Shown: positions 39,128 to 48,384, counted from the first letter of the stretch. The stretch is 64,000 bases of DNA from Naasia aerilata (GCF_030296595.1 NZ_AP027731.1:1488001-1552000); one strand, 5' to 3'. A program made the numbers and translations. Notes: generated by a model not told the origin, from the sequence alone.

Positions 39128-39858
39128 CAGAGTCCGATCTGTCGTAGGAAGCCGACGGACGCGTCGATCGCGCCGGCGAAGATGCCGTCCTGGCGGAGGT
39201 GGAGGGTCGCGTCCACCGGAGTGCCGGGGGTGACGAGGCCGTTGTATGCGCCCTGGACGAGGTAGTCGCTGGACACCTTGATCTGGGCCTGCGCCTGGCC
39301 GTCCTCGGTCCGCACCGTCACCTGCTCGACGCGTCCGGGGACGGTCGTCTGGTTCGGCAGGATGAGGTCGACGTCCGCGCCGTCGTCGATCCGCTCGTAG
39401 TCGCGCGGAGTGAGGGTGTAGTCGCCGGTCACGAAGAGGCTGTCCGCGCGGTCGATCGTCGCGAGCTTCGCTCCCGCCTGGATGAAGTCGCCGAGTTTGG
39501 TGTCGACGGTTGCGACGGTCCCGGCGACGGTCGCCTTGAAGGTCATCGTGCCGTCCTCGGCCACTGAGTAGCTCGCCGTGTCGAAGGAGACGAGGCCCTG
39601 CTGCAGGTCCTGCAGCAGGGACAGACTCTGCACCTGGAAGAGGAACTGGCCGACCACCACCTCGTCGCCGACGGAGACGTTCTGCATGGTGACCGTGCCG
39701 CCGTAGTCGGTGCCGACCTGATAGGTGTCGGCTGCGATGGTGGCCGAGGTGCTCGCCACCTCGGCCTGGCGGTGGGTGAAGATCACGGTGAGCGTCGCGA
39801 CGAGCGCCACGACGAGAAGGAGGCCGGCGCCGAGCTTCAGCCGATTCGCCCAGGTCAC
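39124..39858 (-). CDS. HlyD-like membrane fusion/periplasmic adaptor protein
   Basis: 244 aa. One N-terminal membrane helix (LKLGAGLLLVVALVATLTVIF), then a biotinyl-lipoyl-like segment (QVGTDYGGTVTMQNVSVGDEVVVGQFLFQV) and beta-rich barrel pieces (DVDLILPNQTTVPGRVEQV). Lacks the long coiled coil of full HlyD proteins. In Gram-positive synthase-dependent polysaccharide systems similar small adaptors sit with the glycosyltransferase; here it overlaps both the synthase (4 bp) and the GH81 gene. Function inferred from context. Confidence 0.75.
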   Translation of the reverse strand: MTWANRLKLGAGLLLVVALVATLTVIFTHRQAEVASTSATIAADTYQVGTDYGGTVTMQNVSVGDEVVVGQFLFQVQSLSLLQDLQQGLVSFDTASYSVAEDGTMTFKATVAGTVATVDTKLGDFIQAGAKLATIDRADSLFVTGDYTLTPRDYERIDDGADVDLILPNQTTVPGRVEQVTVRTEDGQAQAQIKVSSDYLVQGAYNGLVTPGTPVDATLHLRQDGIFAGAIDASVGFLRQIGLW

Positions 39859-41690
39859 GAGGCCACCTTCTGTCCCGCGGAGCCGGCGCGCAGCGGGGAG
39901 ATGCGGGCAAGCCCCTCCCCGTCCGCGGAGAGCGGCCGGGCGATGATCGTGCGGATCGGAGCGGGCTGGTGGGTGACCAGTACCTCCGCGGCCGCCAGGC
40001 CGTTCGCAGCCGCCCGGCTCTCCCGGGTCAGCCGGCGTCCCTCGCGGGCGGCGACGACGACGAAGGAGAAGAGGATGAGCGTGTTGAGCACGTTCCAGCC
40101 CGTCGCGAGCGTCAGCACGCCGTTGTCGAGGTCACGCCAGATAGCGACCGCCGACGTGAGCAGCAGGAAGGTGAAGAAGAGCACCTGGGGAAGGATGAAG
40201 TTGAAAGGCGACTTCGGCCGGCCCTTGCGACCGGTCACGTGCCACGCCTCGTCCTTCCCGGCCAGCACGTTCCAGAGCGCCTTGACGTAGATGGGGAACG
40301 AGACCGTCGCGAGCATCAGGACCTCGTAGCGGAACGAGCCGAGCGTGAAGAACGCGAGCACGATCTGCATGACGTAGAAGCCGCAGTAGTAGAGGAGCCA
40401 CTGCAGAACCGAGATGTGCAGGTTCATCGGCCGGAGATCGAAGAAGATCTCGAGCGGCGGCACGAGGAGCAGCAGCAGGGGCGCGATCCCGGTCAGGTAG
40501 TGGGTCGCGGTCACCATGTACTGGAGCCGCTGGTCCATCGTCAGGCGGCGCTTGGGGCTGAAGGGGCTGTGGGTGAAGAGGATCTCGAAGCCGCCCGTGG
40601 CCCAGCGCAGCTGCTGCTTGCTGTAGGCCTCGATGGTCTCCGGGGCGTCGCCGACTGCGAGGGTCATCGGGATGTAGATCGAGCGCCAGCCGCGCTCGTG
40701 CAGGTGCAGCGACGTCCACACGTCCTCGGACTTGGAGTCGGTGTCGATGCCGCCGATGTCGTCGATCGCGGCACGCCGGTAGATGACGTTGGTGCCGACG
40801 CAGAACGCGGCGTTGAAGCGGTTCCGGCCGGGCTGGATGAAGCGGTAGAAGACCGCCTGCATGTAGCCGGCGCCGCGGGAGACGAGGCTGACCAGGTTGC
40901 CGTAGGTCTGCGGGGTCTGCACGAAGGCGACCTTCTCGTCGATGAAGAACGGCACCGTCTCGTGCAGGAACAGCGGCTTCGGCACGAAGTCGGCGTCGAG
41001 GATGACGAAGAAGTCACCCTTGGCGAGGGCGAGCGCGTGGTTTACGTTGCCGGCCTTGGCGCCGTTGTTGCTGAGCCGGCGGACGTAGCGGGCTCCCAGC
41101 CGCGCCGCCAGGTCGCGCACCTCGTCGCTGCCGCCGTCGTCGAGGATCCAGGTGCGGTGCTCGCCCTGCATCTCGATGGCGGCCCGGGTCGTGGCCTCGA
41201 TCTTGCCGAGGTCCTCGCCGTACACGGTGATGAACACCTCGATGCCGACCTGCTTGCCGCCGACGAGGATGGGCCACAGGGAGGGCTGATCCCGGAGGCC
41301 GCGGCGGGTGATGGCCTTCTCGTCGTAGAGCGTCTCCTGGGTGGCGTGGAAGTTGAAGTCGCGGGGGTCGCCTCCGCCGGAGAGGATCGTCCACATCGCG
41401 AAGAGGGCCTGCAGCACGAGCACCGCCTCAGCGGAGACGACCATCAGGTAGGGCAGCAGATCTCCCCGGTTGGCGGGGTTCAGGAGGAACTGTCCGTAGA
41501 AGAGGATCCCCGCCGTGGCGACGAGGACGAGCAGGATCATCACAGGGGAGTGGACGCGGCCACCGGCCTGCGAGATGGCGGTGATCTCCTCGGTCGACCG
41601 GGGCACGGCGCGGTGCGATTTCCGGGGCCGCGGCGCGGCCGGACGTTCAGGGAACCGGTTGACGTTGCTGCGGGGCAGGGTGCGGGACAT
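39855..41690 (-). CDS. Cellulose/curdlan-synthase-like GT2 membrane glycosyltransferase
   Basis: 611 aa processive synthase: two N-terminal membrane helices (about 50-70 and 80-100), a cytoplasmic GT-A domain with DDG (184-186), DAD (232-234), SED (321-323) and QQLRW (359-363), and about five C-terminal helices. The D,D,D,Q/QxxRW set defines polymer-making, membrane-translocating enzymes such as BcsA and curdlan synthase. No PilZ domain, so c-di-GMP control is not built in. Overlaps the HlyD-like gene by 4 bp and shares the unit with a GH81 beta-1,3-glucanase, which makes a beta-glucan the likely product. Intact. Confidence 0.9.
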   Translation of the reverse strand: MSRTLPRSNVNRFPERPAAPRPRKSHRAVPRSTEEITAISQAGGRVHSPVMILLVLVATAGILFYGQFLLNPANRGDLLPYLMVVSAEAVLVLQALFAMWTILSGGGDPRDFNFHATQETLYDEKAITRRGLRDQPSLWPILVGGKQVGIEVFITVYGEDLGKIEATTRAAIEMQGEHRTWILDDGGSDEVRDLAARLGARYVRRLSNNGAKAGNVNHALALAKGDFFVILDADFVPKPLFLHETVPFFIDEKVAFVQTPQTYGNLVSLVSRGAGYMQAVFYRFIQPGRNRFNAAFCVGTNVIYRRAAIDDIGGIDTDSKSEDVWTSLHLHERGWRSIYIPMTLAVGDAPETIEAYSKQQLRWATGGFEILFTHSPFSPKRRLTMDQRLQYMVTATHYLTGIAPLLLLLVPPLEIFFDLRPMNLHISVLQWLLYYCGFYVMQIVLAFFTLGSFRYEVLMLATVSFPIYVKALWNVLAGKDEAWHVTGRKGRPKSPFNFILPQVLFFTFLLLTSAVAIWRDLDNGVLTLATGWNVLNTLILFSFVVVAAREGRRLTRESRAAANGLAAAEVLVTHQPAPIRTIIARPLSADGEGLARISPLRAGSAGQKVAS

Positions 41691-41819
41691 TGGCGCGCTC
41701 TCTCAGAAGGGGCAGTGAGGGGGCGGGCCACGGCGGGAATCCGGTGCCCAGGAGGTGTCGGCTGCTGTGGCGACGGAGTTGCGGTGATGGTGGGGGACGG
41801 CGGGGTCAGGGAGGGCGGC

Positions 41820-43109
41820 TCAGGCGACGCGCCCCCAGGTGAGCGCGGGGTGGCGAGCCTGCTGCACCTCGGCCGTGCTGGCGCCGAACAGGCCGGCACC
41901 CTCCGTGATGGCGGCGAGACCGGGGGTCCGCAGGGCCTCGAGCGGCGCCCACGAGGTGAGGGTCTGCCAGGTCTCGGCGAACACCGGCTCGGTGGCGACG
42001 GTCGCGTCCGCGAGCAGGCCGGCCATCGCCTCCGTGCGGCGGCCGACGTCGACCGAGTCGGGGATCAGGGCGGCCACGGCGTGCGCTGCGGAGGTCGGCG
42101 TGCTCGACCACTTGGACGGGGTGAGCGACACGAAGGCCCGGTCGCGGTCGACGGCGAAGCCCTCAGCAGGGACCCGGGTGGGACTGGACTTGAGGCGCGA
42201 CTTGGCCGCGCGGTAGCCGCCCACCCGAGCCTGCGAGAGCGTCTCCGAGCGCACGAAGTCGGACAGCCGCTCCAGGATCGAGCACGCCCACCAGCCATCC
42301 GTGAGCGATCCGCGGGAGCCGGTGCCGGACGAGGAGAACCCGTCCGAGACGAGCCACGCCCGCTCCGCCGAGTCGGCGCCCGGGATGTCCCGCGAGGCGA
42401 GGAACAGTCCGCCTGCGGAGCGGGAGGGCACGATGAGGGCGGCGCGGGGAAGCGGCCCACGGAGGACGAGCATCCTGCTGAGTCGTGCGTCGAGCTCGCG
42501 GTCGAGCCGCACCGAGGCAGGCAGCAGCTCGGGGGCCGCGGTGCCCGTCGCCAGGATCACCCGGCGGGCGCGTGCTCGCAGCGTGCGGCCGTCGGGGGTC
42601 GTCACCGTGGCATCCCAGGCGCCTCCGGCGCCTCGCGAGAGGGAGCTGCAGCGACCTGCGAGCGTCTCCGCAGCGGCCGCGGCAGCGCTCCGGGCGGCGC
42701 GGAGGAAGCCGACTCCGTCGAGGATCGCCTCGTCCGTCCGCAGCGCGGCGATGTCGGGGCGCAGGAAGGAGGGGCGACGGGTGAGCGGCGTGCAGCCGCC
42801 GACGCGGCTCCGGAAGTCCTCGGCCCATCGGTCGTCCGGCCCCACCGCGACGGTGTCGACCGCGGTGTGGAAGGGGCGGACCGCGTCGCTCCACCAGAAG
42901 GGGACGTTCTGGCCGAGCTCCTGGATGAGGTCCGCCTCGCGGACCGGGTCGTAGAGCCGGCCGCGATGCAGGTGTCCGTGCCAGTGCGCGGACTGGTCCG
43001 CGGGCGTCACGGCGTCCGCGACCCAGCACACGTATACGCCGCGGGACGCTGCCGCGAGCACCGCGGACGTGCCGGCGATGCCTCCGCCGATCACCAGAAG
43101 GTCGTGCAC
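41820..43109 (-). CDS. FAD-dependent oxidoreductase (DAO family)
   Basis: 429 aa, GTG start. N-terminal LLVIGGGIAGTSAVLAAASRG dinucleotide motif, an ILATGTAAPELL strand (second FAD region) and a long substrate domain. Similar to glycine-oxidase/thiazole-synthase-like flavoproteins, but I cannot name the substrate. A partner gene starts 2 bp before its start on the same strand (stop 43112), so the pair is one unit. A gap of 129 bp to the GT2 start separates it from the polysaccharide genes, though all read the same way and could be linked. Intact. Confidence 0.82.
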   Translation of the reverse strand: MHDLLVIGGGIAGTSAVLAAASRGVYVCWVADAVTPADQSAHWHGHLHRGRLYDPVREADLIQELGQNVPFWWSDAVRPFHTAVDTVAVGPDDRWAEDFRSRVGGCTPLTRRPSFLRPDIAALRTDEAILDGVGFLRAARSAAAAAAETLAGRCSSLSRGAGGAWDATVTTPDGRTLRARARRVILATGTAAPELLPASVRLDRELDARLSRMLVLRGPLPRAALIVPSRSAGGLFLASRDIPGADSAERAWLVSDGFSSSGTGSRGSLTDGWWACSILERLSDFVRSETLSQARVGGYRAAKSRLKSSPTRVPAEGFAVDRDRAFVSLTPSKWSSTPTSAAHAVAALIPDSVDVGRRTEAMAGLLADATVATEPVFAETWQTLTSWAPLEALRTPGLAAITEGAGLFGASTAEVQQARHPALTWGRVA

Positions 43110-43111
43110 GG

Positions 43112-43426
43112 TCAGGCCGCGTCGCGGGCGTGTCCGAGGAGTCGGCGATGTACTCGACGACGGCCGTGTCCTCGGCGAGCGTGACGGTCGCGTGCAGCCC
43201 GCCGGGCGTCGTCAGCATCGCGCGTCCCGGGGCGCTGGCCGTGAGCGAGAAGTCCCACAGCCGCGGCAGCGCGACGATCTCTCCCCGCTCCAGCGGGATG
43301 ACGAGGTCGCCGACGACGTTCTGGCGGTGCTCCACCACCGAGGCGTCCGACTCGGCCGGTGCCGCGAAGAGCGGAAGGGATTCATGCGCGGCGGGGCTGC
43401 CGGGCGTGCGGGAGGAGGTGCGACAT
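43112..43426 (-). CDS. Small partner protein of the FAD oxidoreductase (frame uncertain)
   Basis: About 100 aa, unrecognised. The coding part HRQNVVGDLVIPLERGEIVALPRLWDFSLTASAPGRAMLTTPG reads well; the C-terminus probably ends SDTPRDAA at TGA 43112-43114 if one C is added near 43127. The start is unsure: the Met at 43426 (MSHLLPHARQP) is in another frame and its continuation needs a base removed or two added near 43394. Small, no signal, no Cys. Only its tight link to the oxidoreductase suggests a role, such as a substrate-carrier or assembly partner. Confidence 0.5.
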
Positions 43427-43855
43427 GGGGGCTGCTCTCGTTCTGTGCTGCGGGGAACGTCGAGCGCGGCCGGATAGGGATCGCCACCGCTGACGTGCGA
43501 CTCCGATGGCGAGGAGTGCGACGCTATGCGGCCGGGCGACCCAAGGAGGGGGACTTGACTTCTGCCCACGAGTCGGCGGGGGTGGGGGCGCCGATCGCAC
43601 GCGGATCGCGGCGGTTCCGCGGAATTCCGGGGAACCGCCCGGCGTGGCGCGGGTTCGCCGAGCGTCCAGGAGGGGTGAACCTGGGAAAGCGCCGCCAAGC
43701 TCGTCCGGAGCTCCGGCGTGCCCCCGGACCCCGATGGGCTACCCTCTTTTCCCCGCCTGGTCGCCGGAACCCCCGGCCGGGGCTCCGGGTTTTCCTCGCC
43801 CCGCACAGATGGGGGTCGTACCATGGCAGTTCCTCGCCGGCACGGAGGAGTGGCC
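43427..43855. other. Divergent intergenic region
   Basis: About 430 bp between the oxidoreductase partner gene and the DUF151 gene. No convincing gene. It contains a perfect inverted repeat GGCGGTTCC (43610-43618)/GGAACCGCC (43631-43639) and, nearer the DUF151 gene, a terminator-like stem CCGGAACCCC/GGGGCTCCGG (43764-43788, one mismatch) followed by GTTTTCC, which could attenuate that gene. Confidence 0.55.
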
Positions 43856-44347
43856 ATGGTTCAGGTTCGGATCGCCGGTGTCGCCCGCGACGCCGCCGGG
43901 CAGCACCTCATCCTGCTGAAGCCCATCGCCTCGGGCTCCGAGACCGTGCTGCCGATCTGGATCGGCGGCCAGGAGGCGAGCTCCATCCTCATCGCCGTGG
44001 AGGGCGCTCACGCCGCCCGCCCCCTGTCGCACGACCTCATGAAGACCCTGCTGGAGGCGACGGGAGCCACGGTGGAGCGGGTCGAGGTGACGAAGATCGA
44101 GGACAACACCTTCTACGCGGAGATCACGCTGCGGACCCCGCAGGGTCGCCTGGCGATCGACGCCCGGCCGTCGGACGCCGTCGCACTCGCCTCGCGGGTG
44201 GACGCGCCGATCTGGGTCGCGGACGAGGTGCTGGAGGCCGCCGGGGTCCCCGACGAGCTGACCGGGGAGGTTCCGGACGAGGAGGCGAAGGTGGCCGAGT
44301 TCCGCCAGTTCCTCGACGAGGCCGAGCCGGAGGATTTCGCGGGCTGA
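43856..44347 (+). CDS. DUF151 bifunctional nuclease-family protein
   Basis: 163 aa from ATG 43856 (ribosome site GGAGG 12 bp upstream; an earlier in-frame start lacks support). Highly conserved DUF151: VRIAGVARDAAGQHLILLK, LPIWIGGQEASSI, the H-x-x-M/L pattern RPLSHDLMKTLLEATGA, NTFYAEITL, DARPSDAVALASR, VADEVLEAAG. Family members have been given nuclease activity in plants and actinobacteria carry them near MerR genes. The tail is acidic (EVPDEEAKVAEFRQFLDEAEPED). Intact. Confidence 0.9.
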   Translation: MVQVRIAGVARDAAGQHLILLKPIASGSETVLPIWIGGQEASSILIAVEGAHAARPLSHDLMKTLLEATGATVERVEVTKIEDNTFYAEITLRTPQGRLAIDARPSDAVALASRVDAPIWVADEVLEAAGVPDELTGEVPDEEAKVAEFRQFLDEAEPEDFAG

Positions 44348-44385
44348 GCGCGACGTCGGGGTCTGCGAGTGCGAGCGGGGGCGGG

Positions 44386-45937
44386 GTGCGCCTCCGCTCC
44401 GCGTCGCCGTCCGTGCTCGCCCTGGTGGGGGCGTTGCGGCCGCCGTGGGGAACGGCCTCGGCAGCTGGGTTCCGTCGTACTGGGGCGACGAGGCGGCCAG
44501 CGTCCTGTCCGCCTCCCGGCCGCTCGGCTCGCTTCTGGCGGAGCTGACCCGGGTCGATGCCGTGCACGGGGTCTACTACCTGCTCCTGCACGGCTGGGTG
44601 CGCCTCTTCGGAACCTCGGAGCTCGCCACCCGGGCGCCGAGCGCGATCGCGGTCGGCTTCGCCGTCGCGGGCACGATGGTGCTGGCGTCCCGGCTCGCGG
44701 GCACCCGCGTCGCGCTGCTCGCGGGGGCGGTCTGCGCGGTGCTGCCGCGGCTGACCTGGGCGGCAACAGAGGTGCGGTCCTACGCGCTCGCGTGCGTGGT
44801 CGCCGTCTGGGTCTCGGTCGCGCTGGTGGCCGCGTTGCAGGACGCCGGGAACCGGCGAGTCGCCTGGCTGCGCTACACGCTGGGCCTCGCGGCGGCGCCC
44901 TACCTGTTCCTGTTCCTCGGCCTGCTGGTCCCTGTGCACGGGATGTTCCTCGCGGGGACGCGGGCGGGGCGCGGCCTGCTCCGCCGCTGGCTGCTCGCCG
45001 TGGCCGTGGCGCTTCTCCTAGCGGCACCGATCGCGGCCGTGGCGGCCGGCCAGCGCGAGCAGGTGGCCTTCCTCGCCCGGCGCCACTACCTCACGCCCCC
45101 GACGTGCTCGTCGACCAGTGGTTCGGCGCCGTGCCGGCGGCGGTCGTGTGCTGGACGCTGATCGTCGTCGGTCTCGTCGCGGCGCTGCTCCGCGGCTCCG
45201 CCGCCCGGCTCGGTGAGCGACAGCTGGCGCTCCTCGCCGGCCTGTGGCTGACCCTGCCGACCGGACTGCTGATCCTCGAGAGCGTCCTCGTCGAGCCGAC
45301 CTACAACATGCGCTACCTGACGCTCTCGACGCCGGCCGCGGCGATGCTCATCGCGCTCGGGATGATGGCGGCCGCGCGCTGGTGCTCCGCGGCCGCCCGC
45401 CGGCTTCGGCTCTCGGAGCGGGTCGCGGCGGCGGTCCCCGGCGCCACCGCCGTCGCGCTCCTCGCCCTGGTCGTCGCGGCCTCCGCCCCGGTCTACGTCG
45501 AGGAGCGTGGCCCTTTCGCGAAGGACGAGGGGAGCGACTGGCGACAGGTGTCGGCGTACGTCGGCGCCCATGCCGGGCGCGGGGATGCCGTGGTGTTCGA
45601 CGAGAGCACCCGCCCGTCGGAGGACCCGCGGCTGGCCCTGCGGCTCTACCCCTCCGGCTTCGCCGGGTTGCAGGACGTGGAGCTGCGCCGGCGCTACGAC
45701 GAGCGGCCGTGGCTGTGGGACGACGTCACCCTGGTCCAGGCGACGTTCGCGCGGCTGACGCCCACGGTGTGGGCGGTCGAGCTGCCCCGGGGTCGCGCTC
45801 TGCCCGCCGACATCGCGGCCCTGACGGCGGATGGATACAGGGTGACGTCTGCGCACCTGGTGCATCGGGATGTCGTCTACCGCCTGCAGAAGTCGAGCGC
45901 CGGTCCTCCCTCGTCCCCCGATCCGGACGGCGTCTGA
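44386..45937 (+). CDS. Polytopic membrane glycosyltransferase-like protein (two presumed missing bases)
   Basis: About 517 aa: an ArnT/Pmt-like (GT39/GT83) membrane protein with a first luminal loop ending YWGDEAAS (the D-E pair typical of the active site) and about ten helices, then a 150-residue extracytoplasmic C-terminus. Likely adds a sugar from a lipid carrier to a surface molecule. The frame changes near 44429 (ALVGG|VAAAVGNGLGSW) and near 45098 (YLTP|PDVLVDQWFG); one G and one C join it. Start GTG 44386 is the best guess. Directly follows DUF151 in the same direction with 38 bp between. Confidence 0.75.
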
Positions 45938-45944
45938 AGCCGGG

Positions 45945-47216
45945 TCACCACCGCGCGGGCGAGGAGACGCGCATCCTCTCGAGTGCGGCCTCCTGGTGCC
46001 GGAAGCCCACTGTCTCGAAGCCCACGATGACGATCGCCGGAGAGAGGACGAGAAGGCCGAGAGTGACCGTCAGGGACCCGCCGAGCGCCGGAGCCGCCAC
46101 GCCCGCCACGATGGCGAGCACCGACAGGGCGAACAGGGGCACGTGGAAGCGGTCGAAGGCGCGCAGCAGGACGCTGTAGATGGTGAAGATCGCGGTGGAC
46201 AGCACGAGCACCGGAATCGCGACCGTGAGGGCCACGCCGACACTGTCGAGCTCGGCCTCGCCCTCGATCGCATCCGCCACCACGTGCAGCCCTGCGCCTG
46301 TTGCGGCGATCGAGGCGAACACCACGAAGTGGCCGTAGGCCCAGAAGAAGACCCGCTCCCTGTGCGCAGCGAGCACCTCGGCCGCGGGAGTGAGGTAGTA
46401 GACCCACCACATCGCGAAGGCGAGAGCCATGCCGCTGAAGGCGACGACGCCCGTCCCGAGCGACCATCCCTGCTCCGCGACCACCGCCGTGACGGTCGTC
46501 ACGGTGCCGTAGACGACCTCGCCGAGCGTGATGATGACGAGCAGTCCGAACCGCTCCGCGAGGTGCTGCGCGTGCCACGGCAGGGGCTCGAGCACGTGCT
46601 GCGTGATGATCGGGCCCGCCAGCTCGAAGAGGACGAGGGCGAGGAAGACCGCGACGCGCGGCATCGCCTCGAGCTGGACGAACGTGAAGGTGACCCAGCC
46701 GACCTGCGCGGCCGCGATCGATCCGGCCGAGTACAGGTTGGACCGCCGTCGCTGCGGATCGTCGCGTGCCGCCCGCAGCCACAGGGGTACGAGTGCCGCG
46801 CGCATGATCACGTACCCGGTGACCATGAGCGCGTTGTCGAGCGGCTCCCCCTCGTCGATGGAGGCGAAGGCCGCGGGGATCCCGAACGTCAGGATGATCA
46901 CCCCGACCATCTGCACCAGCGTCGCCACCCGCACCGCCCAGTCGTCCGTGTCGTACGCGGACGTGAACCAGGAGTAGTTGATCCAGGCCCAGCTGACGGC
47001 GAAGACGGCGAAGCCGAATCCCCAGCCGCCGGCTGCGATGTGCCCCTCGGCGAGGTAGTGCGCGAGCTGTGTTCCGGCGACGCCGAACGCGACCACGAAG
47101 GTGAGGTCGAACAGCAGCTCGAGGGGCGTGGCGCCCCGATGCGACTCGTCAGGATCGCGCCCGGTCATCCTGACAAGTCGATGGCTGCGGCCGCGGAGGA
47201 CCGTCGAGATGCTCAT
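45945..47216 (-). CDS. LtrA (low temperature requirement A) family membrane protein
   Basis: 423 aa, about 10-12 membrane helices, Pfam LtrA. Start at MSISTVLRGRSHRLVRM; the typical opening RGATPLELLFDLTFVVAFGV and the helix AERFGLLVIITLGEVVYGTVT are present, along with the Arg/Trp-rich loop. Function unknown in detail; it was named from a cold-growth phenotype in Listeria. Intact. Converges with the upstream glycosyltransferase (8 bp apart) and is 60 bp from the divergent epimerase start. Confidence 0.88.
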   Translation of the reverse strand: MSISTVLRGRSHRLVRMTGRDPDESHRGATPLELLFDLTFVVAFGVAGTQLAHYLAEGHIAAGGWGFGFAVFAVSWAWINYSWFTSAYDTDDWAVRVATLVQMVGVIILTFGIPAAFASIDEGEPLDNALMVTGYVIMRAALVPLWLRAARDDPQRRRSNLYSAGSIAAAQVGWVTFTFVQLEAMPRVAVFLALVLFELAGPIITQHVLEPLPWHAQHLAERFGLLVIITLGEVVYGTVTTVTAVVAEQGWSLGTGVVAFSGMALAFAMWWVYYLTPAAEVLAAHRERVFFWAYGHFVVFASIAATGAGLHVVADAIEGEAELDSVGVALTVAIPVLVLSTAIFTIYSVLLRAFDRFHVPLFALSVLAIVAGVAAPALGGSLTVTLGLLVLSPAIVIVGFETVGFRHQEAALERMRVSSPARW

Positions 47217-47276
47217 GCAGGCCAAGGTAGAGGGCTGACGGGGAAGCTCGGAAGGTCCGCAGGTAGGCTCGAGCGG

Positions 47277-48176
47277 GTGCAGGCAGCAGGGTCGCGAGTC
47301 GTCATCACCGGAGGCAGTGGAAAGCTCGGCCGGGCGGTTGTCAGGGAGTTCGCGGAGCACGGCTACGCCGTGACGAGCGTGGACCGGATCCGACCGGCGG
47401 ATCTTCCACACGGAGTGCAGTTCGTCCAGGCGGACCTCACGGACTACGGCCAGGCGGTCGAGCTGCTGACCGCGATCGACGACCGCTACGGCGAGCACCC
47501 CGTCGGTTCGGGCGGGGTCGACGCGCTGGTGCACCTCGCGGCCATCCCCGCTCCGGGGCTCCTGCCCAACCAGGCCACCTTCGCGAACAACAGCATCACG
47601 ACGTACAACCTGTTCTCCGCGGCCCGTCTCGGCGGAGTGCGCCGGGTGGTGTGGGCCTCCAGCGAGACCCTGCTCGGCCTCTCCTTCGAGGACACGCCGC
47701 CGCCGTACCTCCCGGTCGACGAGGAGTACCCGGTGCGCCCGCAGTCGTCGTACTCGCTCGCGAAGGCGGTGGACGAGGAGCTCGCCCGCCACTTCGCCCG
47801 CTGGTGTCCCGACTCCGGGTTCCTCGGTCTGCGGTTCTCCAACGTCATGGAGCCCGCGGACTACGCGGCGTTCCCCGGTTTCGACGCGGATGCGCATCTC
47901 CGCTCGTGGAACGCGTGGGGCTACATCGACGCGCGAGATGGCGCCATCGCCTGCCGCCTCGCCGTCGAGGCCGACCTCGTGGGTGCCGAGAACTTCCTCA
48001 TCGCGGCGGCCGACACCGTCATGTCCCGTCCCTCCGCCGAGCTCGCGGCGGAGGTGTTCCCGGAGGTCCCGCTGCGTCGCGAGGTGCCCGGCACCGAGAC
48101 GCTCCTGTCGATCGACAAGGCGCGGCGGCTTCTCGGGTTCGAGCCGGCGCATTCGTGGCGGGACGGGCTGGACTGA
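47277..48176 (+). CDS. NAD-dependent epimerase/dehydratase family protein
   Basis: 299 aa short-chain (extended) sugar-nucleotide-type enzyme. N-terminal VVITGGSGKLGRAVVREFAEHG (GxxGxxG) gives NAD binding; VDALVHLAAIPAPG (H-L-A-A) and catalytic YSLAK (Tyr-x-x-x-Lys) follow SSET. GTG start. Related sequences are annotated as UDP-glucose-4-epimerase-like or uronate dehydrogenase-like; the exact substrate is unknown. The start is only 60 bp from ltrA, divergent, and the gene ends at a hairpin terminator. Intact. Confidence 0.88.
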   Translation: MQAAGSRVVITGGSGKLGRAVVREFAEHGYAVTSVDRIRPADLPHGVQFVQADLTDYGQAVELLTAIDDRYGEHPVGSGGVDALVHLAAIPAPGLLPNQATFANNSITTYNLFSAARLGGVRRVVWASSETLLGLSFEDTPPPYLPVDEEYPVRPQSSYSLAKAVDEELARHFARWCPDSGFLGLRFSNVMEPADYAAFPGFDADAHLRSWNAWGYIDARDGAIACRLAVEADLVGAENFLIAAADTVMSRPSAELAAEVFPEVPLRREVPGTETLLSIDKARRLLGFEPAHSWRDGLD

Positions 48177-48181
48177 GACGG

Positions 48182-48219
48182 GAACGCCGCGGCGGAGCGG
48201 GTGCTCCGTCGCGGCGTTC
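48182..48219. terminator. Bidirectional terminator
   Basis: 17-bp arms (48182-48198 and 48203-48219) with one mismatch and a 4-nt loop, between the epimerase gene and the converging zinc-ribbon gene. Confidence 0.75.
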
Positions 48220-48237
48220 GCCTTCGGCTGTCGAGGT

Positions 48238-48384
48238 CTAGACGAGGAAGACCAGGTTGCAGTCCTTGCAGGACCAGTAGTGGCTGTCGCCGTCACCCTG
48301 CTTGCGCAGGGGCTGCTCGCAGTTCGGGCAGTTCGGGTCGGAGCGGCGAGAGGACGCGGCGGGGCCGGCGGTCAGAGCAGACAT
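48238..48384 (-). CDS. Small zinc-ribbon protein
   Basis: 48 aa: NCPNCEQPLRKQ and SCKDCNLVF, two CxxC knuckles of a rubredoxin-like or zinc-beta-ribbon type, separated by a short beta segment with an aromatic tail. Start MSALTAGPA with an AAGG ribosome site 5 bp upstream. Standalone zinc ribbons of this size are usually of unknown role. Sits alone between terminator 48182-48219 and the lipoprotein gene. Confidence 0.75.
   Translation of the reverse strand: MSALTAGPAASSRRSDPNCPNCEQPLRKQGDGDSHYWSCKDCNLVFLV

Noticed and set aside
37574..39910. Long minus-strand frame beginning before the GH81 start
   Set aside because: The first 260 codons lie inside the HlyD-like gene in another frame and lack any domain; the GH81 protein begins at the GTG at 39127 with a lipobox.
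39969..43184. A 1071-codon open frame on the plus strand across the GT2 and FAD genes
   Set aside because: Low-complexity Arg/Glu/Val-rich translation with no motifs; it is the GC-driven antisense frame of real, conserved minus-strand genes.
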